Source: Isoetes taiwanensis (taxonomy: Eukaryota > Streptophyta > Lycopodiopsida > Isoetales > Isoetaceae). Taken from it: 64,000 bases of DNA. This document shows positions 23,020-35,689 of the stretch, in pieces. Made by a program: the position numbers and the translations under genes. The notes beneath the pieces were generated by a model, which saw only the letters and a program-made list of their open reading frames with translations, was not told the origin of the DNA and ran no database searches. Positions within the stretch are counted from its first letter, which is position 1. Each line of letters begins with the position of its first letter. Where the stretch lies: contig JAJEKV010000001.1 of the NCBI GenBank assembly GCA_021234155.1, positions 31,076,177 to 31,140,176 on the forward strand, given 5' to 3'.

Positions 23020-25400
23020 AAAAACAAGTCAAAGATCTAATTCAAAGTCATCCTCAATGTTCTTGGTTGAAGATGGCTAATCCTCTTCTGTAGTATGCAC
23101 CCTTGGAGGTGACTTAACAGGCATTGTTTCTTCAGAAAGGACAACTAGAGCTACTTCTTTCAGCTCTGCAAAGGTGGCCTCATCATCTCTGAGCTTGTGA
23201 GCCGGGCTGTATAGAGATTGTCATTTCGCCAAACTCGGAAGACTTAGCGTCGAATGTTCGCATTCTGCAATGGTGAAGTAGGTAAAATGACGAGTCTCAT
23301 CTTGATAGAGTTAACAACCTCCTCTTCCAATATGTCACAACCACACAATTACGGCCCTTCTTAAGTGAGCAGGCTATAGTAGTACTGGGCCAAAAAGCAT
23401 CAAGTACCCAATCTCATAGCATTGGCTCAATGAGAGATGGATGATAGCTTTTGGGACTTACGGTAATGATTTACAATCACATACAGCACACTTGGGTCTC
23501 AACCACGCTCTTTGTTGGGAAAGTCGAGCAATCAGCGATTAAAGTGGTCCATAACCCTTTTGCCATCAAGCTCCATTAAACTTAGCGTAGAGATATTCAC
23601 CTTGCTCAACAACGCAGGACCTCGACGCTTGATGATTGATGTTGGTTTTGTACCTAAGGATAAAAACAAGTCTAGTTAGTAACAAGGACAAATGTTAAGA
23701 AGAAGCAAAAAGATTTAATGTTTCCTATTCCAGAATAAAAAAAAAGACAAGAAGTATTTGTCTTAGTAAAATACAACTACAAGGAAAAAATACAACCACA
23801 AAAAAAAAAAAAAAACACAATGTATTCCAGAATAAGAAACTTACCAAACCAAATTCTCATACCCTGCTTGGTCGGAGGACCCAAAATAATATTTGAAGCT
23901 CGCCTCAACGAGGCCAGCTTGCATGCTAGAATGAAAAACAACCAGCCTCTAGTGCTTAGCTATTGTTATCTTCATCAAGCCTTGGATGAACACGTTGAAC
24001 ATTGTGTGCTTGAATGGCCAATCATCGTAATGGATATCTTTAATTTTAAAGCCATAAGGAATATCGACATGGCGAGGTAAATCCTGGCTTCACACATCGC
24101 GGCATGGATTCACTATGAACAACGGAAAATAAATTGTGCGATCGAGATGGTGGGCGGATGCCCCACGAGAGGTCAAACTTCCATGTCTTCTCTCTTTCAG
24201 GTTCTTTCTTCCGGACCACCAAAGCCTCACAGTTACGCCGCAGAAGCCCTCTGGAGGTCCTTAATATTTTCTTTTGCTCAAGAAGGGTGGACAACATTAT
24301 GTGGTTATCACGATAGAATTATCTAAAGATGAAAAGCGATTAGCAAGCTTACCCATTACAAATTTGGAAATCTGAATCATACTCGTTAGAAATAACTCTT
24401 GGTAGAGTTCCTTGCACTGTCCAGTTTCCGTTTAGTTCTCCATCAAACATGAGCGGCGTAATCACATGCTGGGTGCAGAAAAATAAGTGAAATTAAAAAC
24501 TTGTTCCTAAAAAGCAATAAGAACATAAAAAAAAATAAGCATCACAGGAGCTCACGGCTGCTTCGTAATCTAAAATATACGAGAAAGAGTAGCCCAGGTA
24601 TATTCTAGAATGGTTTTGCCTAAGCATAGGTAGCAAATGTATCACAGATACACATTTACCTTACACAGATTGTGTGGAATGTGCCGGAAAAACACAATTT
24701 TGCTTCTTCACTTTTGAAAGTGTTCCGAAATACATATCCGCTCTCCAACATAAAGCGGAAGTGTATTAGGAATACACTTTATCCTACACTCTAATACCTT
24801 TAAATAACAACTTCCAAGATGCAAAACAAACTTCAAAATAAAACTTTGCAACTCTTAGACATTTCCTCTAATGAACTCCTTATCCACCACCTTGCAGGAA
24901 AGCCTTTCTAGCAGTTGATCTTTAAGCCATATGACCTCTCCAAAATAATTGTCCATTTCTTTCTTTGGGACATCAGGCCTTTCTGTTTTTCCTTGCTCTT
25001 CAATTCCCACTAAAACATGTTAATTTTGAAACTCCCATATCTGCTTGATATTCAATTAGTGATAACACGTATTGGATGAAAATATGGTCAGTGGTTATCA
25101 CAGGGCGTAGCATTGTGACCAATTGTCATAAAGCTACTTGAGTGGGGTCCTTTTGTTGGCCTCAAAATCGTACTTGACAACAATAGCACACACTGCCAGA
25201 AATCAATTATTACATTGATACTTTTCCTTGAATATAATGAACTCCTGACATAAATGATCTACTTACAAAACTCATTTTGAGTTTGTACTGATTATCGACG
25301 TATGTGTGTTGGCCATTATTTTAGCTTCTTCCTTCAGTGGAACATCCACCTTCTGTTGCCTGAGAGGAAACGAAAAATTATCTAGAATTTATTTCTCTTT
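23020..25400 (-). pseudogene. Unidentified multi-exon gene remnant
   Basis: Several coding-looking blocks lie on the minus strand in order, separated by AT-rich gaps. 25,370-25,290: KVDVPLKEEAKIMANTH. 25,200-25,030: AIVVKYDFEANKRTPLK, then in the next frame HIFIQYVLSLIEYQADMGVS. 25,010-24,880: RPDVPKKEMDNYFGEVIW and a hydrophobic/basic continuation. 24,475-24,345: TPLMFDGELNGNWTVQGT then PRVISNEYDSDFQICNG. 24,300-24,080: a charged block with KKEPEREKTWKFDLSWG. 23,640-23,040: LLSKVNISTLSLMELDGK, MRLVILPTSPLQNANIRR, and a closing acidic segment HKLRDDEATFAELKEVAL. Several blocks start after a plausible AG. I cannot name the family. Stops and frame slips suggest a pseudogene, though exon borders are uncertain. 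Confidence 0.45.
24635..24779. repeat. Cluster of short hairpins within a repeated 38-base motif
   Basis: Two related palindromic words flank the cluster: AAATGTATCACAGATACACATTT (arms AAATGTAT/ATAC.ATTT, 24,635-24,657) and AAGTGTATT-AGG-AATACACTT (perfect 9-base arms, 24,759-24,779). Their outer sequences also align directly (TTTA..CTTACAC versus TTTAT.CCTACAC). CACTTTTGAAAGTG and CCGCT...AGCGG hairpins lie between them. The cluster is in a gap between exon-like blocks. Confidence 0.6.
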
Positions 25401-25479
25401 GTACAATTATCTTCTTACCCTTGGTACATGATTTCCTCCCAAAACATAATGCACATGTAAGTGTATGGGCATTTTCTCT

Positions 25480-27239
25480 GTCGTACTCTTGTGAGTGCAT
25501 GCACGTTACATCACAAGCACTACAACACTGAGGACCAGGCGAGCAGTGCAGGGTTGCTCCTAATTCCCACGCTTACAGTGATGTGTCACGGTGGTTATCA
25601 TTAGCATACCTAAAGCCACTGGGCAATGCATTTCTAAACCTTAGGAATATTATTGTCCTCATGAGGCTGAGTAATATAATTGGAAAGCAAAGACAGATGC
25701 TTTATCATAAAACAGGTGCAAGTTCTTAGGTGTTTAAGTTTTGGAATGATCCTTTCAGAATCTTAGAAGACAATTAACTACTATATATGAGATCCTGGTG
25801 GGATATAAGACACATAGAAAACCTATCAAAATCTTGATATATCCTTGGGATGTTGTCAATTATATATTCAAGTTGGAAGGGACCACCTTAAATAGAAGTA
25901 GAGTGAAATGGGGAATCCTATGATTACAAGGCCACCAGTCGTCTTGTAGGAATGAGTCATTGAACCAAGAACATGAGTGCAGTTGGGCATGTGGTTCCAG
26001 GAATTATCGCTTCCGGGCTTGTCTTGGGATTCCTTGGTTTGTAATAAACTACGAGGGATTCCTCATGAAACGACCATGGTTAAAATAATGAGATTTGGGG
26101 CTTATCAAGCGAATAATATCTCTCGTCAAACCCGCAATAAAGCTGACTTGGTTATGAATCTGAGTTGCAAGGAAAAATAGAATCTTAAACTAGCAAAGGG
26201 TTTCCAATATTTGAAACGGCAAATTTGCTTGCATTTATTTTTTTTTTTTTGTTTTAAAGCTCAAACTCTAGTAGAAATTTAGCAAGAGCAATAGTGTGAA
26301 ATCACATTCAATCGGACCAAAATTAATGCAGTTCCACAGTGCATAGAATCGAAAGCAATCTTCGAAAAATGGGTCACTTTTCTTCGCAGGTGAAGTATCA
26401 CCATGATTCTTGAAAAGAGAACCAATAACCATTCCAAAATGCTTAAAAATACACCTCTCAAGCAGATGCAACAAAATTTCTCTCTGCTTTATATAAGAGT
26501 AAGATATCATATATGTTAATGGCCTATACTTTGGCATTACTTTTGGCCACAACTTTGTTATTTATTGAGTTTCTTGCATTTGGATTTTCCACGATTTGTT
26601 GATTTTTGTAGGAGAGAAAGCAAAAGTGGTTTCATAGAATCAATTATTTAATAAGTGTTATATAGAGGTTTAGCAACTTTAGGTATTAGATACTTTAATG
26701 GGTGATACTTTAGGATTTCTTGAGTTTGTTATATGGCTTTTCTCAACATATATAAGGCAGTCCCCAATTTTGTTTGAGGGTAGGGGAGGGTCGCCATTCG
26801 CGGCGCCCGTCCATTGGCGGCCATCAAATTCGTTTTTTTGTATTTTTAGAGTTTCCATGACGATTTCGACGGAAGACTCATGCAGCTCCTATGTCGACCA
26901 GTGAAGGCTCCGCTTTCACAACCAAAGAAGATCTTGCCACAGCCATTACATGGGTGTCCATGGCCATGAGGTGTTGGTACTGCTATCCACGAGGATTCTC
27001 ATTGCTCTTGGAAATTTAGGAAGATGTCACAAGTAAATTTCTTGTTTGTTTTTCATCTGTCTCAAAAGCACCTTTTTTAAGTGAGCCGGACCATTGTTCT
27101 CTGTCAAAAGCTTATATTTTTTTTTAAGTGGAGACTAGACCGCTTGTCATGAGCCATTTGTATCTAAACAAACTTTCTGCATTTACAGCGATGAGGCGGA
27201 TGCAACAACTATATCTATGCAAGTATAGACTTACTAGAG
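25480..27239. other. No recognisable gene
   Basis: Intergenic. One frame near 25,975 reads a hydrophobic GHVVPGIIASGLVLGFLG stretch that could be a membrane segment. It stops after about 21 residues and I do not call a gene from it. A poly-T tract lies at 26,236-26,250. Confidence 0.4.
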
Positions 27240-27820
27240 AGGATAAGTGGTGTTTTCTTTTCAAAAAAAGAACATATTATTGCAGACCTATTTATTTGTT
27301 GAAGTCATGCTTCCTTTGTGTTCCTTTTGCACTAAGATATTTTATAAGGTAGACATCACAGCTGATAAAGGAATTGTAGAGGTATTGTCAATAATACTAT
27401 TGTTATTGTTTTGAGAACATGGGTTAAACTTTTAATTTATATATCAGTTTCTACCTTAGGTCATAATAAATTTGCTACGTACTTTAGGAAGCACCTACCA
27501 AGTTTCCATAGTTGATAATGTAGGAGTTGTAACAGAAGATGCGCCTTCGACTCAAAGAGGTTTGTTTATTCCTTTAAGTCTTTTCTACTTTTCACTACAA
27601 TGTTTATTTATTTCTTTGAAAGTGTTTGAGGACATTAAACCTTCAATTATATATCCATTTCTAAATTCAATACCACTATAAATTTATTTTCTTTCTTTGC
27701 GGGAAGCACCTAGCAAGTTTCCGTGGTTCTAGCGTAGAATTGTACTAGAAGATACTCAGAAGGTTTGTTTATTTGCTGAAAATCTTGCTTCACTACAATT
27801 TTTTATGCGATAAGATATTT
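27240..27820. repeat. Local duplication in two to three partial copies
   Basis: The block TATATATC..TTTCTA, GGAAGCACCTA.CAAGTTTCC, GTAGAA/GTAACAGAAGAT, AGAGGTTTGTTTATT occurs at about 27,430-27,640 and 27,637-27,800, offset near 215 bases. The tail of the unit (TTTATTTG.TGAA..CATGCTTC...AAGATATTT) is also present upstream at 27,285-27,345 and again at 27,765-27,825. The conserved centre resembles a small exon (EAPSKFPW in copy 2), but neither copy stays open. Confidence 0.55.
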
Positions 27821-28672
27821 CAAACCAATTTTGCATTATAGTTGAAGTAACCCAAAAAAATTATCGCCAAGCATCGATGTGGAGGGAAGATTAGGCATAC
27901 CAAATTACACGAAACAAAATCAGTTTATAAATAATGTGTTTCCTTGACCAAGAGGGGTAAGGATGTGGAACTTCCGCAGTGATAGAAGCCTGAGAAGAAA
28001 AGAAGCGGAAGAAGAAAAACTTCGGCAAATTAGCCCTTCACGGGAGCCCGAATGGGAGGAGAACATGAGGCCACCATAGTGTTGGTGAAGAAGAGGGGCA
28101 CATTTATAATTGAAAAAATTCTTGCCTTTTAATACCCTCCACAGTACTTGCATAGCCCAGGGATCCTGAGAGATCAAGGTCTTCAAGACTTGAAATATCC
28201 CGATTACAAATTTTTTTCAAAATGTATGTTTTCTCCTCTATACAAATTTTCTTTTAGCCTTGATTTGTACACACTAATCTAATTTGTATTTGCATTGTGC
28301 CCTTGAGGACATAGTTCTTGTGAGGTTATAGTGCCAAATTAAAGCGTGCCCGAGTTAGTTGGTGCACTGCAAACCCTAATGAATGTGAAAGATGGGAAGA
28401 GTGGGGTTTCCCAAGCCTACTTCGAGATAATGGATGTTCATTGTAGAGCTTCTTGCTGTCTTTATCTCACGATAATCATCTTTGGAGCTTCATATAATCA
28501 TCTCATGGTACCTATTCAAGGGTTCAGATTTGGTTTGAGAACTTGGCAGCAACTACCATTGTATCATTTAAAGCTTACTGATGTGTACCATACCATATTG
28601 TCAAGGTGTATAGAAACATTTGTGGCCCCTTTTTGGGTTGCCCTAGAGGCAAACCCTCGTTTATGTGAGTGT
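27821..28672. other. No recognisable gene
   Basis: Flank of the LTR element. The plus frame 28,346-28,675 (109 codons) and the minus frame 28,186-27,920 show no family features that I recognise. Confidence 0.4.
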
Positions 28673-30565
28673 TGACCCTCCAGCACGGCTAGAGAGTCAA
28701 ACACAAGAAGCCAGCAGATTTATGCTCAGTTGGGGTTGGAACTATCGAATCGCCAAGGTGATGGGTCTACAAAATTTTTGAGAAAAAGCTCGGATGTCAG
28801 TATCCATACCTTTCCCAGAACTAAGAATGGAGACCTTCACTCAGAATTGATGCAGTTCTCTGATTGGATTAGATGATTTTCAAGGTCAAATGATTGTGAC
28901 TTGTATGAAAAGTTATAAGCATGCAAGGAAAGATCTTGACCAAGTCGGGTTCTAGTTTGCAAGATATTCGATCTCAAAAGTTGAGTCAATTTTTGGTCAA
29001 TACCGGTCAAAGCCACGAGCGGATCAGGATTTTGCTTAACTTCTTGAGTTCGAGAGAATTTTGAGAAATTCCAAAACAGAAATAAAGTATAGGTCCCAAA
29101 GGTATGGGGCATGCAATCAAATCTCTATTTTGGATCACTAAAACAGCTTTTTTGCTTGTTTGCTGGATATGGGTCTAAAGGTAATGTCAGACTGAGATGC
29201 AAAAATGATAACAGGTTTGGAATGGTTTTTCACGAACTTTTTGTGCACCTGATTACCAAATATGATGGGGAGATGGGAAAATATTGGTCATATACGAAAA
29301 GATGGTGGGAATATCTTCCAAAAATGTGTTGTAATGGAAATACTAAAAGATCATGACATTCAATTTTTTAAGCACTTAGCGGGGCAATTTTTCATTGATA
29401 TGAAGGTAATACAAGATGAATAGAATATGAGATCATAAATCAATCATCAAAATATCTCAGAAGGTCATATAGTAAAATCCTTAACAAGAATATCAGTCCA
29501 ATTTCTCAAATCAATGGAATGCTCGGATACTTCATAAAGCGTCTTGATCAGCCTTGACATGTATCAATGTTGAGGTTTGATAGTAAAAGCCTTCAAAAAT
29601 CTTACATCATTGTTTTCCAAGTATATATGTTATTTAAGTTTAGCAGTTCCCAGGCATCTTAGGGCTTAAGTTTGAAGCGATAGGATAGCAAGGGTGAGAG
29701 CCTACATAAATAGATAGTTTGAGCCCAATGATTTCATTCGGCGTGATTCGAGCGATTTTCAAACTTAGGGTTCTTGACGGTATTTTTCGAAATCTCGCCC
29801 GATACTGTTGGCCGTATTTTGTGAGGTATAAACTAGGAATATGCTGTGTTGTAGCAATTCGAGAAGCTAGGCCGGTTGAAGATACCCCGAAATAATTATG
29901 AAGCTGATCATTTGGATCTAGCAGCCCCTAATATTTTGGGGTATACTAGGTAAGATACCATGATTGGAATATTCCATAGGGGATATTTATTGTGGCATGT
30001 GGATACTTAGGGCACAATGGTAAATGAAATAAGGGGGTATAAGGGATTGTAAATAAGGGTTAGGCTAGGGGCATTTTTGCAGGGGTATGTGATATGGGAA
30101 TGAAAAGGAAAAATAAAGCAAAAAAGATATGAGATAGGATGGGAGATAAAATGCATTAGGAAAAAGGACTTAGGCAAAACAAATGTGATTTGCAAAGGTG
30201 AAGCAAGAGTATGGGTCTAAGGAAAATGACTAGGAAAATTCAAAAGGAGGTAAGAATGGCTGAGTGGATAAAAATGGCTACAAGGGATGGAACCAAGTGG
30301 GATCTTCAAACTCTAACCAATCTTCAAAAACATCTTCCAATCTTCTTTAACCCAGCATCCTTTTTAGTAGCTTTGACCTCAAATGGAATTACATTCCATG
30401 AAAGTTGACCTTGAGTATTTGTGACCTTTGGGGAATATTGTTTGACCTCCACATCAATGTTGTCTACAAAGCTCCTTCTTGATTTATTCTTCCAAATGAT
30501 TTACATCCTATCAAATTTCAATGCACACCAAACCATCAATTAGTATGTTGCCCTTTAGGGTAACA
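28673..30565 (-). repeat. 3' LTR of LTR-RT-1
   Basis: On the minus strand it begins TGTTACCCTAAAGGGCAACA at 30,565 and ends ...CTGGAGGGTCA at 28,673. All four full-length LTRs in the window start TGTTGCC-like, end CA, and are 1.83-1.89 kb long. Alignable blocks include the CTAACCCTTATTTACAATCC region. No target-site duplication is recognisable outside it. Confidence 0.8.
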
Positions 30566-31593
30566 TCTAAATAAATCAAGAAAATGGCTGGTCCCCTCAG
30601 CCATAAAGGGTCAACTTTGTACCAAAGTGTCTAAGTGAGAATTATAGTAGAGAGAGAGGTGTAAGTGCAAGTGCTGGTACAGAATGAGGTAAATATGATG
30701 GTGTAAGGATGTTGGGTGAGTGAAAAAGGTGAGAATGAGTGTGAATATGATGAGGTGGTGATGGAAATGGGTGTATGGTGAGGTGGTGTGTAAATGTTGG
30801 AGATCTCGCCAAAACAAGAAAATATATGCCTCCACAGTCCTTTAAAAATGCAACTCTGCTATGATGGTGAAGCTGAATTTCAGAGTGCTTTCTTTTAGGA
30901 ATGAAAACAAGAATAAGAAGTCTAAATGGATAGCGGGACCACTTACGGCGGATGAATAAAGATGGAGAAAGGATGCACTGTCATGGAAACACACCAAACA
31001 AGAGTTAATAATCTTGGCGTTTACGCTTCACGCCATGATGGTGAAAATTTGAATTTCGCAGTACACATTTAGGGAAATAAAATGAGGAATACATGGCTAA
31101 ATGGGCCCGAGGACCACAATGAGGCAGATGAATGAGGATGGAAGAAAGGATGCTCTACCAGAAGTGACACTTGGCAATTCATTAGTGAAAATCCTTATTT
31201 TAGGTTGTTTGATAGTTCATCCTTCATTACGGCTTCTTGCAAACATAAACTCAATGAAAACATTAGTTCTAAACTTCAGAGACAAAGTGAAATCAACATC
31301 TAATATTTAACTGAATTCTAAGCTTGTCTAAGTTCTAGAGCATAAAAGGGACAAACATGTATCTTGATCCTAGTACCTTTTTCAGGTGGATAGTGTTGAT
31401 AGGATTTGGAAGTGGCACCCACAGTTAATTTCCTTTAATCAATAAGAGTTGGTGCACTGCCGGTTCCAGCACCTCATAAAGGGACCTTCCCAAAGATTTT
31501 TGGAACTTACTAGGCTGAGTCTTCCCTTGATTTATTCCATTTCAGAACTAACTCTCTTGTCTTGAAAATCCCTTGTATCTTATGGCTTGAGGA
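30566..31593 (-). pseudogene. LTR-RT-1 integrase C-terminus and 3' noncoding region
   Basis: Minus strand from 31,593: HKIQGIFKTRELVLKWNKS, then the SSKFQKSLGRSL-type stretch corresponding to the integrase tail of LTR-RT-2 (38,280-38,480). Next comes noncoding sequence homologous to 38,480-39,420, inverted. This is the piece of LTR-RT-1 cut off by the nested insertion. Confidence 0.75.
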
Positions 31594-33442
31594 TGTTGCC
31601 CCAAAGGGCAGCTTATACTAATTGATTGGTTTATTTGTTAAAGGATTAGAGGAAGGCTAAGTCAAAGGAAAACTTGGTAGTCAACATTGATATGAGGTCA
31701 AAGGGATATTTATCTTCAAGGTCAACTCCCATGGAAAATGCTCTATCGGAAGTCAAAAAGGTTTTCAAAGTATGCTCCTATACTGATAAGGTTGTGAAGA
31801 TTGGAAGATGCTTTTTTGAAGTTTTGGAGATATAAAATTTGGAAGACCAGGTAATTGGATCCCGCACCCACAGTCATTTTTATCCATCATTTCTTGCCCC
31901 CATTTTCTAGTCATATTCCCCAATGTATGACATGCTCACCTCTTGTAAAATCACACCTTGTTGCCTAATTCCTTTCTCCTAAGGCCTTTTGCCTCCTCAT
32001 CTCATACCTCTTTTTCCATTCTTATCACCTTTATAAATACCCTAGTCCATTCCTTATTTGAGGATTTTTTTATGACCATTTTAGCTGCCCACCATTGTAC
32101 CCTAAAATATTCATGTTACCCATGGAATATCGATGCATGGTATCTAGACCTAACATATTCCCAAAAATTAGGGTTGCCATCTCCTCAAGAGTGATCAAAT
32201 TATCTAATTATTTTTATGGGGGCGCCCTTGAAGAACCATAGTCTAGCTTTTCAAAACTTCGAAATCTGACTATATTCCAAGTATATACCCCAAAATCACG
32301 ACCCACTTAGTATCCCTAGAATTATGGGAAAAATACGGTTGGGAACCCTTTAGATCATAAACTTGCTTTCGAATCAGAATTTAGTTCTAAGCCATAATAA
32401 CTACCTATTCTTTGATTCATCATGGCATTTTCATTTAAGCCTAAAATTAAGTCCTAAGATCTTAGGAATCATCAAGAGCAGATCATATCTGGAAACAATT
32501 ACGGGGAGTTTTTGAAGGCCAGTAGCATCAAACCTCGACATTGATACATCTTGAGCATGATCTGAAAGGCAGTTCTTGAAGTCTCGAGAGTGTTCCACGG
32601 TTTGATCTAGAAAGATTGAGCTGATATTATTGATTGATACTATTATTGACCTCCTAAGCTGTTATTGATTGATCTATGTTTCCTAAGATTCTATTCACCA
32701 CGTATTACCTTCATATCAATGAAAATTGATGACAAATATCAAAAAGTTCTTGTCATGATCCTTTAGCATTTTTGCATCACAAAACATTTCAGGTGAAGAG
32801 ATTCCTTATTTTTCTTGCATATGACCATCACTTCATCTCCCATCTTATTAGCACTGGTTGCACAAAAGTTGAAAAAATTCCATTCAAACTCAAGTTACCA
32901 TTTTTTGCATTACATGCGATACAAGTTTAGGCCCGATATCCACAAAGCGATTAATGAAAAAATAGTTTTAGTGATTCAAATCCAGTTTGACAGCATGCAC
33001 CTTACCTTTGAAGTCTACATAGCATCTTAGTTTTTGAAATTCCTCAAATTTCAGCCCTCTGACTCAAGTTATAAAACCACTGAGCTCTGTTTTCATCTTT
33101 GACTTAGTATTGACCCAAAATTGACCCAACTTTGAAGTCGAATGCTAAAGTAAAACTCGGACTTAGTCAAGATCTTTATCTTCACACGGCCTACAACTTT
33201 TTCTTAGCAAGTCACAATCATCGACCTTGGAAATCAATCTCACTTTATGGGATCATCGATTTGATTAAAGGGTCCAATTCGAGTGGGAAAGGTATGATAA
33301 CTACGTAGCGAAATTTTGTTTTCCTTGAAAAGAATTCTTGTGTAGATTGATCACCTTAAGTGTCCCGAGTTCTAACCCAAGCTGGAGTGAACACTGGTTG
33401 GCTTCTTATCATTTGACTCTGCAAAGCGGGTTGAGGAATTCA
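31594..33442 (+). repeat. 5' LTR of LTR-RT-2
   Basis: Starts TGTTGCCCCAAAGGGCAGC and ends GGTTGAGGAATTCA; about 1.85 kb. It directly follows the LTR-RT-1 integrase tail. The first bases after it, ACATCTTG, are shared with the LTR-RT-1 leader, so they belong to the element. I could not match them to a known tRNA primer site. Confidence 0.82.
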
Positions 33443-33479
33443 ACATCTTGGAGAGGGATTCTCTTAGAGATCTTCTGGA

Positions 33480-34560
33480 TCACGAACTCATGGCTCCCAA
33501 AACAAAAAATTCCAAAGCGGAGAACAAGAACCCGGTGAAGATATTGATGCACCGGATCTTTGCGAGAGAAAGGCCATTGCATTCGGTTCTCAAGTAGCTT
33601 ACTTGAGAACATGCCATATCAATTTGAATTGAATGTTCACTGTTCAACTGCCTACTTTTGATTGATTCAGTATGAGTGCTAACAACTAGCGAGAATATTA
33701 GGATTATTCACGAGACTATGGCTTCAAGAAGGGGCTGCAAGCTCTCGAGTTTGAAAAATGTTTCAAAGAAGAAAGTGGGCTGGTGCTTGGTTAGCACCTA
33801 TGAAAAGTTAATGGAATTTCCCGCTTCATGGGATGAACTTGTCAAAGAAGTTTAGGATAGATTTGGTAAGCTAGCTGCTCAAAAGATTTGTTGTGTGGTT
33901 AATGAATTGCAAGGTTTCTATACATGCGGAAGAGTGTGAACCGATTAAAGGAAAGGTTTGGTACATTTATGAGCAGGTGTCAAAGAGCACGAGTTACCAT
34001 CAACTCTGTTTTTTAATTACTTGCTTTCATTAATAGTGCGGAAAGAAGACCCGGATATCAAAGGAAGTTGCTCAAGATTCAAAAGGCTGCTTTGAAGGGT
34101 TTGATTCCATATACAAAGTCTTTGCCAAAACCAGTTGCTTTCGAGGATGCTTTCACCTTGCAATGACATTATGTTCCTCATCACAATCATGACCCATTCT
34201 ATCGATGCTCTTGGTACACTATGATCACCATCCTCTATTCCCATTTATGCCATCACAGGAAAGAAAAGAAAGAAACCTAAGATGAGGAGGCAAGTTCTCA
34301 AGTTGGAATTGAAGTCAGTTATCAAAAGTTACTTGTGAGCTGCTTGAGGAAATAACCAAACAATTAGTGGTAGAACTCAAAGTACATGAAGCGGGGTAAA
34401 ACTTACCACGAATGTATTCATTGCAATAGAATTCTCACCCATCGAGAAATATGCTATTATTGGCAAATTATTGCCCCAAATGTAATAGAAAGGTCACTTT
34501 GGAAAGGAATGTCACATTTTGTTCTTTTTGTAAAGAGGTTGGCCCATCGTGCTAGGTGTC
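33480..34560 (+). pseudogene. LTR-RT-2 gag with zinc-knuckle remnant
   Basis: Capsid-type polyprotein region. It starts near 33,490 with MAPKTKNSKAENKNP. Later blocks read GLQALEFEKMF-like sequence, EKLMEFPASWDELVKEV, KLAAQKICCVVNELQGFYTC and GRVNRLKERF. Most of these are matched in LTR-RT-1 (SWDELRQ, NELQGFFYTCGRKCEPI). Near 34,440-34,560 a degraded CCHC-like stretch (CYYWQ, CPKCN-type residues split between frames, KGMSH) marks the nucleocapsid. Stops and slips throughout. Confidence 0.7.
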
Positions 34561-34859
34561 TTTGTTAAGAAGGAGCGTATTTTTGCTAGCGAGGAAAGAG
34601 AGACCAAGAGTCCTAAACCCCTTGGCCAGAGATTTGTTGAACCAAGCACCTCTATAAAGGTTTATTCAAGCTACAGTTCAGTCACAGAAGAAGTTATGGT
34701 GGGTGCAAACTAGAGTGAATGGCTTCCAGTACACCACGAACCAAGTAGGCATTCTACTACCCGGGGCCTTCACCACGTAGTGGAATCACCTGCTCAAACC
34801 ATAGCTCACCCTATAAGTGAGGTTGAAAATTCAGGAGACAGTCCTGCTCATCCTGTGGT

Positions 34860-35290
34860 GCCCTCCAAAATGTGTTGCCAGTGTGGTATGTCTCAACTTT
34901 ATTGTGTGGTGGCTTTTTGAGAGGAACATAGGGGATGAGTCACATTTATGATTTACTTTTAGGAAGAAATTGGTTATCTGTGGATGCTAGACCAATTTTG
35001 GTCTCAAAAGGAAGATGTACCATCTCCAATGGCTCTCAATTTGCCACAATCTATAATCAAGATGGCTCCTATGGCTCCTAATGAGAGTAGAATTTTATTA
35101 AGGAAATGCCAGGTGAAGAACCTTTGGGATTTTACAGGAGAATACAAATGCAAGACCAAAGAAGTAACAGAAATAGTTCCTCTCATCATGGAATGTGCAC
35201 TTCCCGGCAAACAAGGACCATCGAGTTTCCTATGGTTTGATGGAGGTATTTCTAGAAACTAAATGTGCATCATGCACTTGCTATTCTAAA
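34860..35290 (+). pseudogene. LTR-RT-2 protease region
   Basis: The YDLLLGRNWLSVDARPIL stretch at 34,948-35,000 (with one in-frame slip) is the C-terminal strand of a retroviral-type aspartic protease. The following 92-codon frame (34,984-35,262) continues into the linker before RT. The catalytic DTG triplet is not recognisable in the damaged upstream sequence. Confidence 0.55.
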
Positions 35291-35689
35291 AGATTCCTCT
35301 CTTAAACTCTTAGCTAAAGTAGGAGGATTTTCCCCAAGTTACCTCTCTAATGTGCTTGGGAGATATAAGGCTTTGATTAGGGACTTGAGGGAAGCCAAAG
35401 GCATGGATATTGCCCAACATTCATATTTTTGGTGACTCTGGCCAATTTGTAGACAAGTCTGGGGAGATTACCAAACAAAAATGCAGACATGGAGCTCTTG
35501 AAAAACCAAGTGATGGGAGTGCTTTCAAGTTTGCTTCATGATTACTCACATACCAAGGGAAGAAAATGTGGAAATTTGACACCTTGTCTTGGGGGAAACT
35601 CTCATGGCACACCTAAGCTGAAGGGCTATTCGAGGAGAAGACCTTGATGCTAGTGAGGTAAAGACTCTTTGTCCTATTCTAACCATTAA

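Noticed and set aside
25975-26045. Hydrophobic GHVVPG peptide resembling the start of DUF716-type membrane proteins
   Set aside because: Only about 21 residues before a stop and no continuation in any frame.
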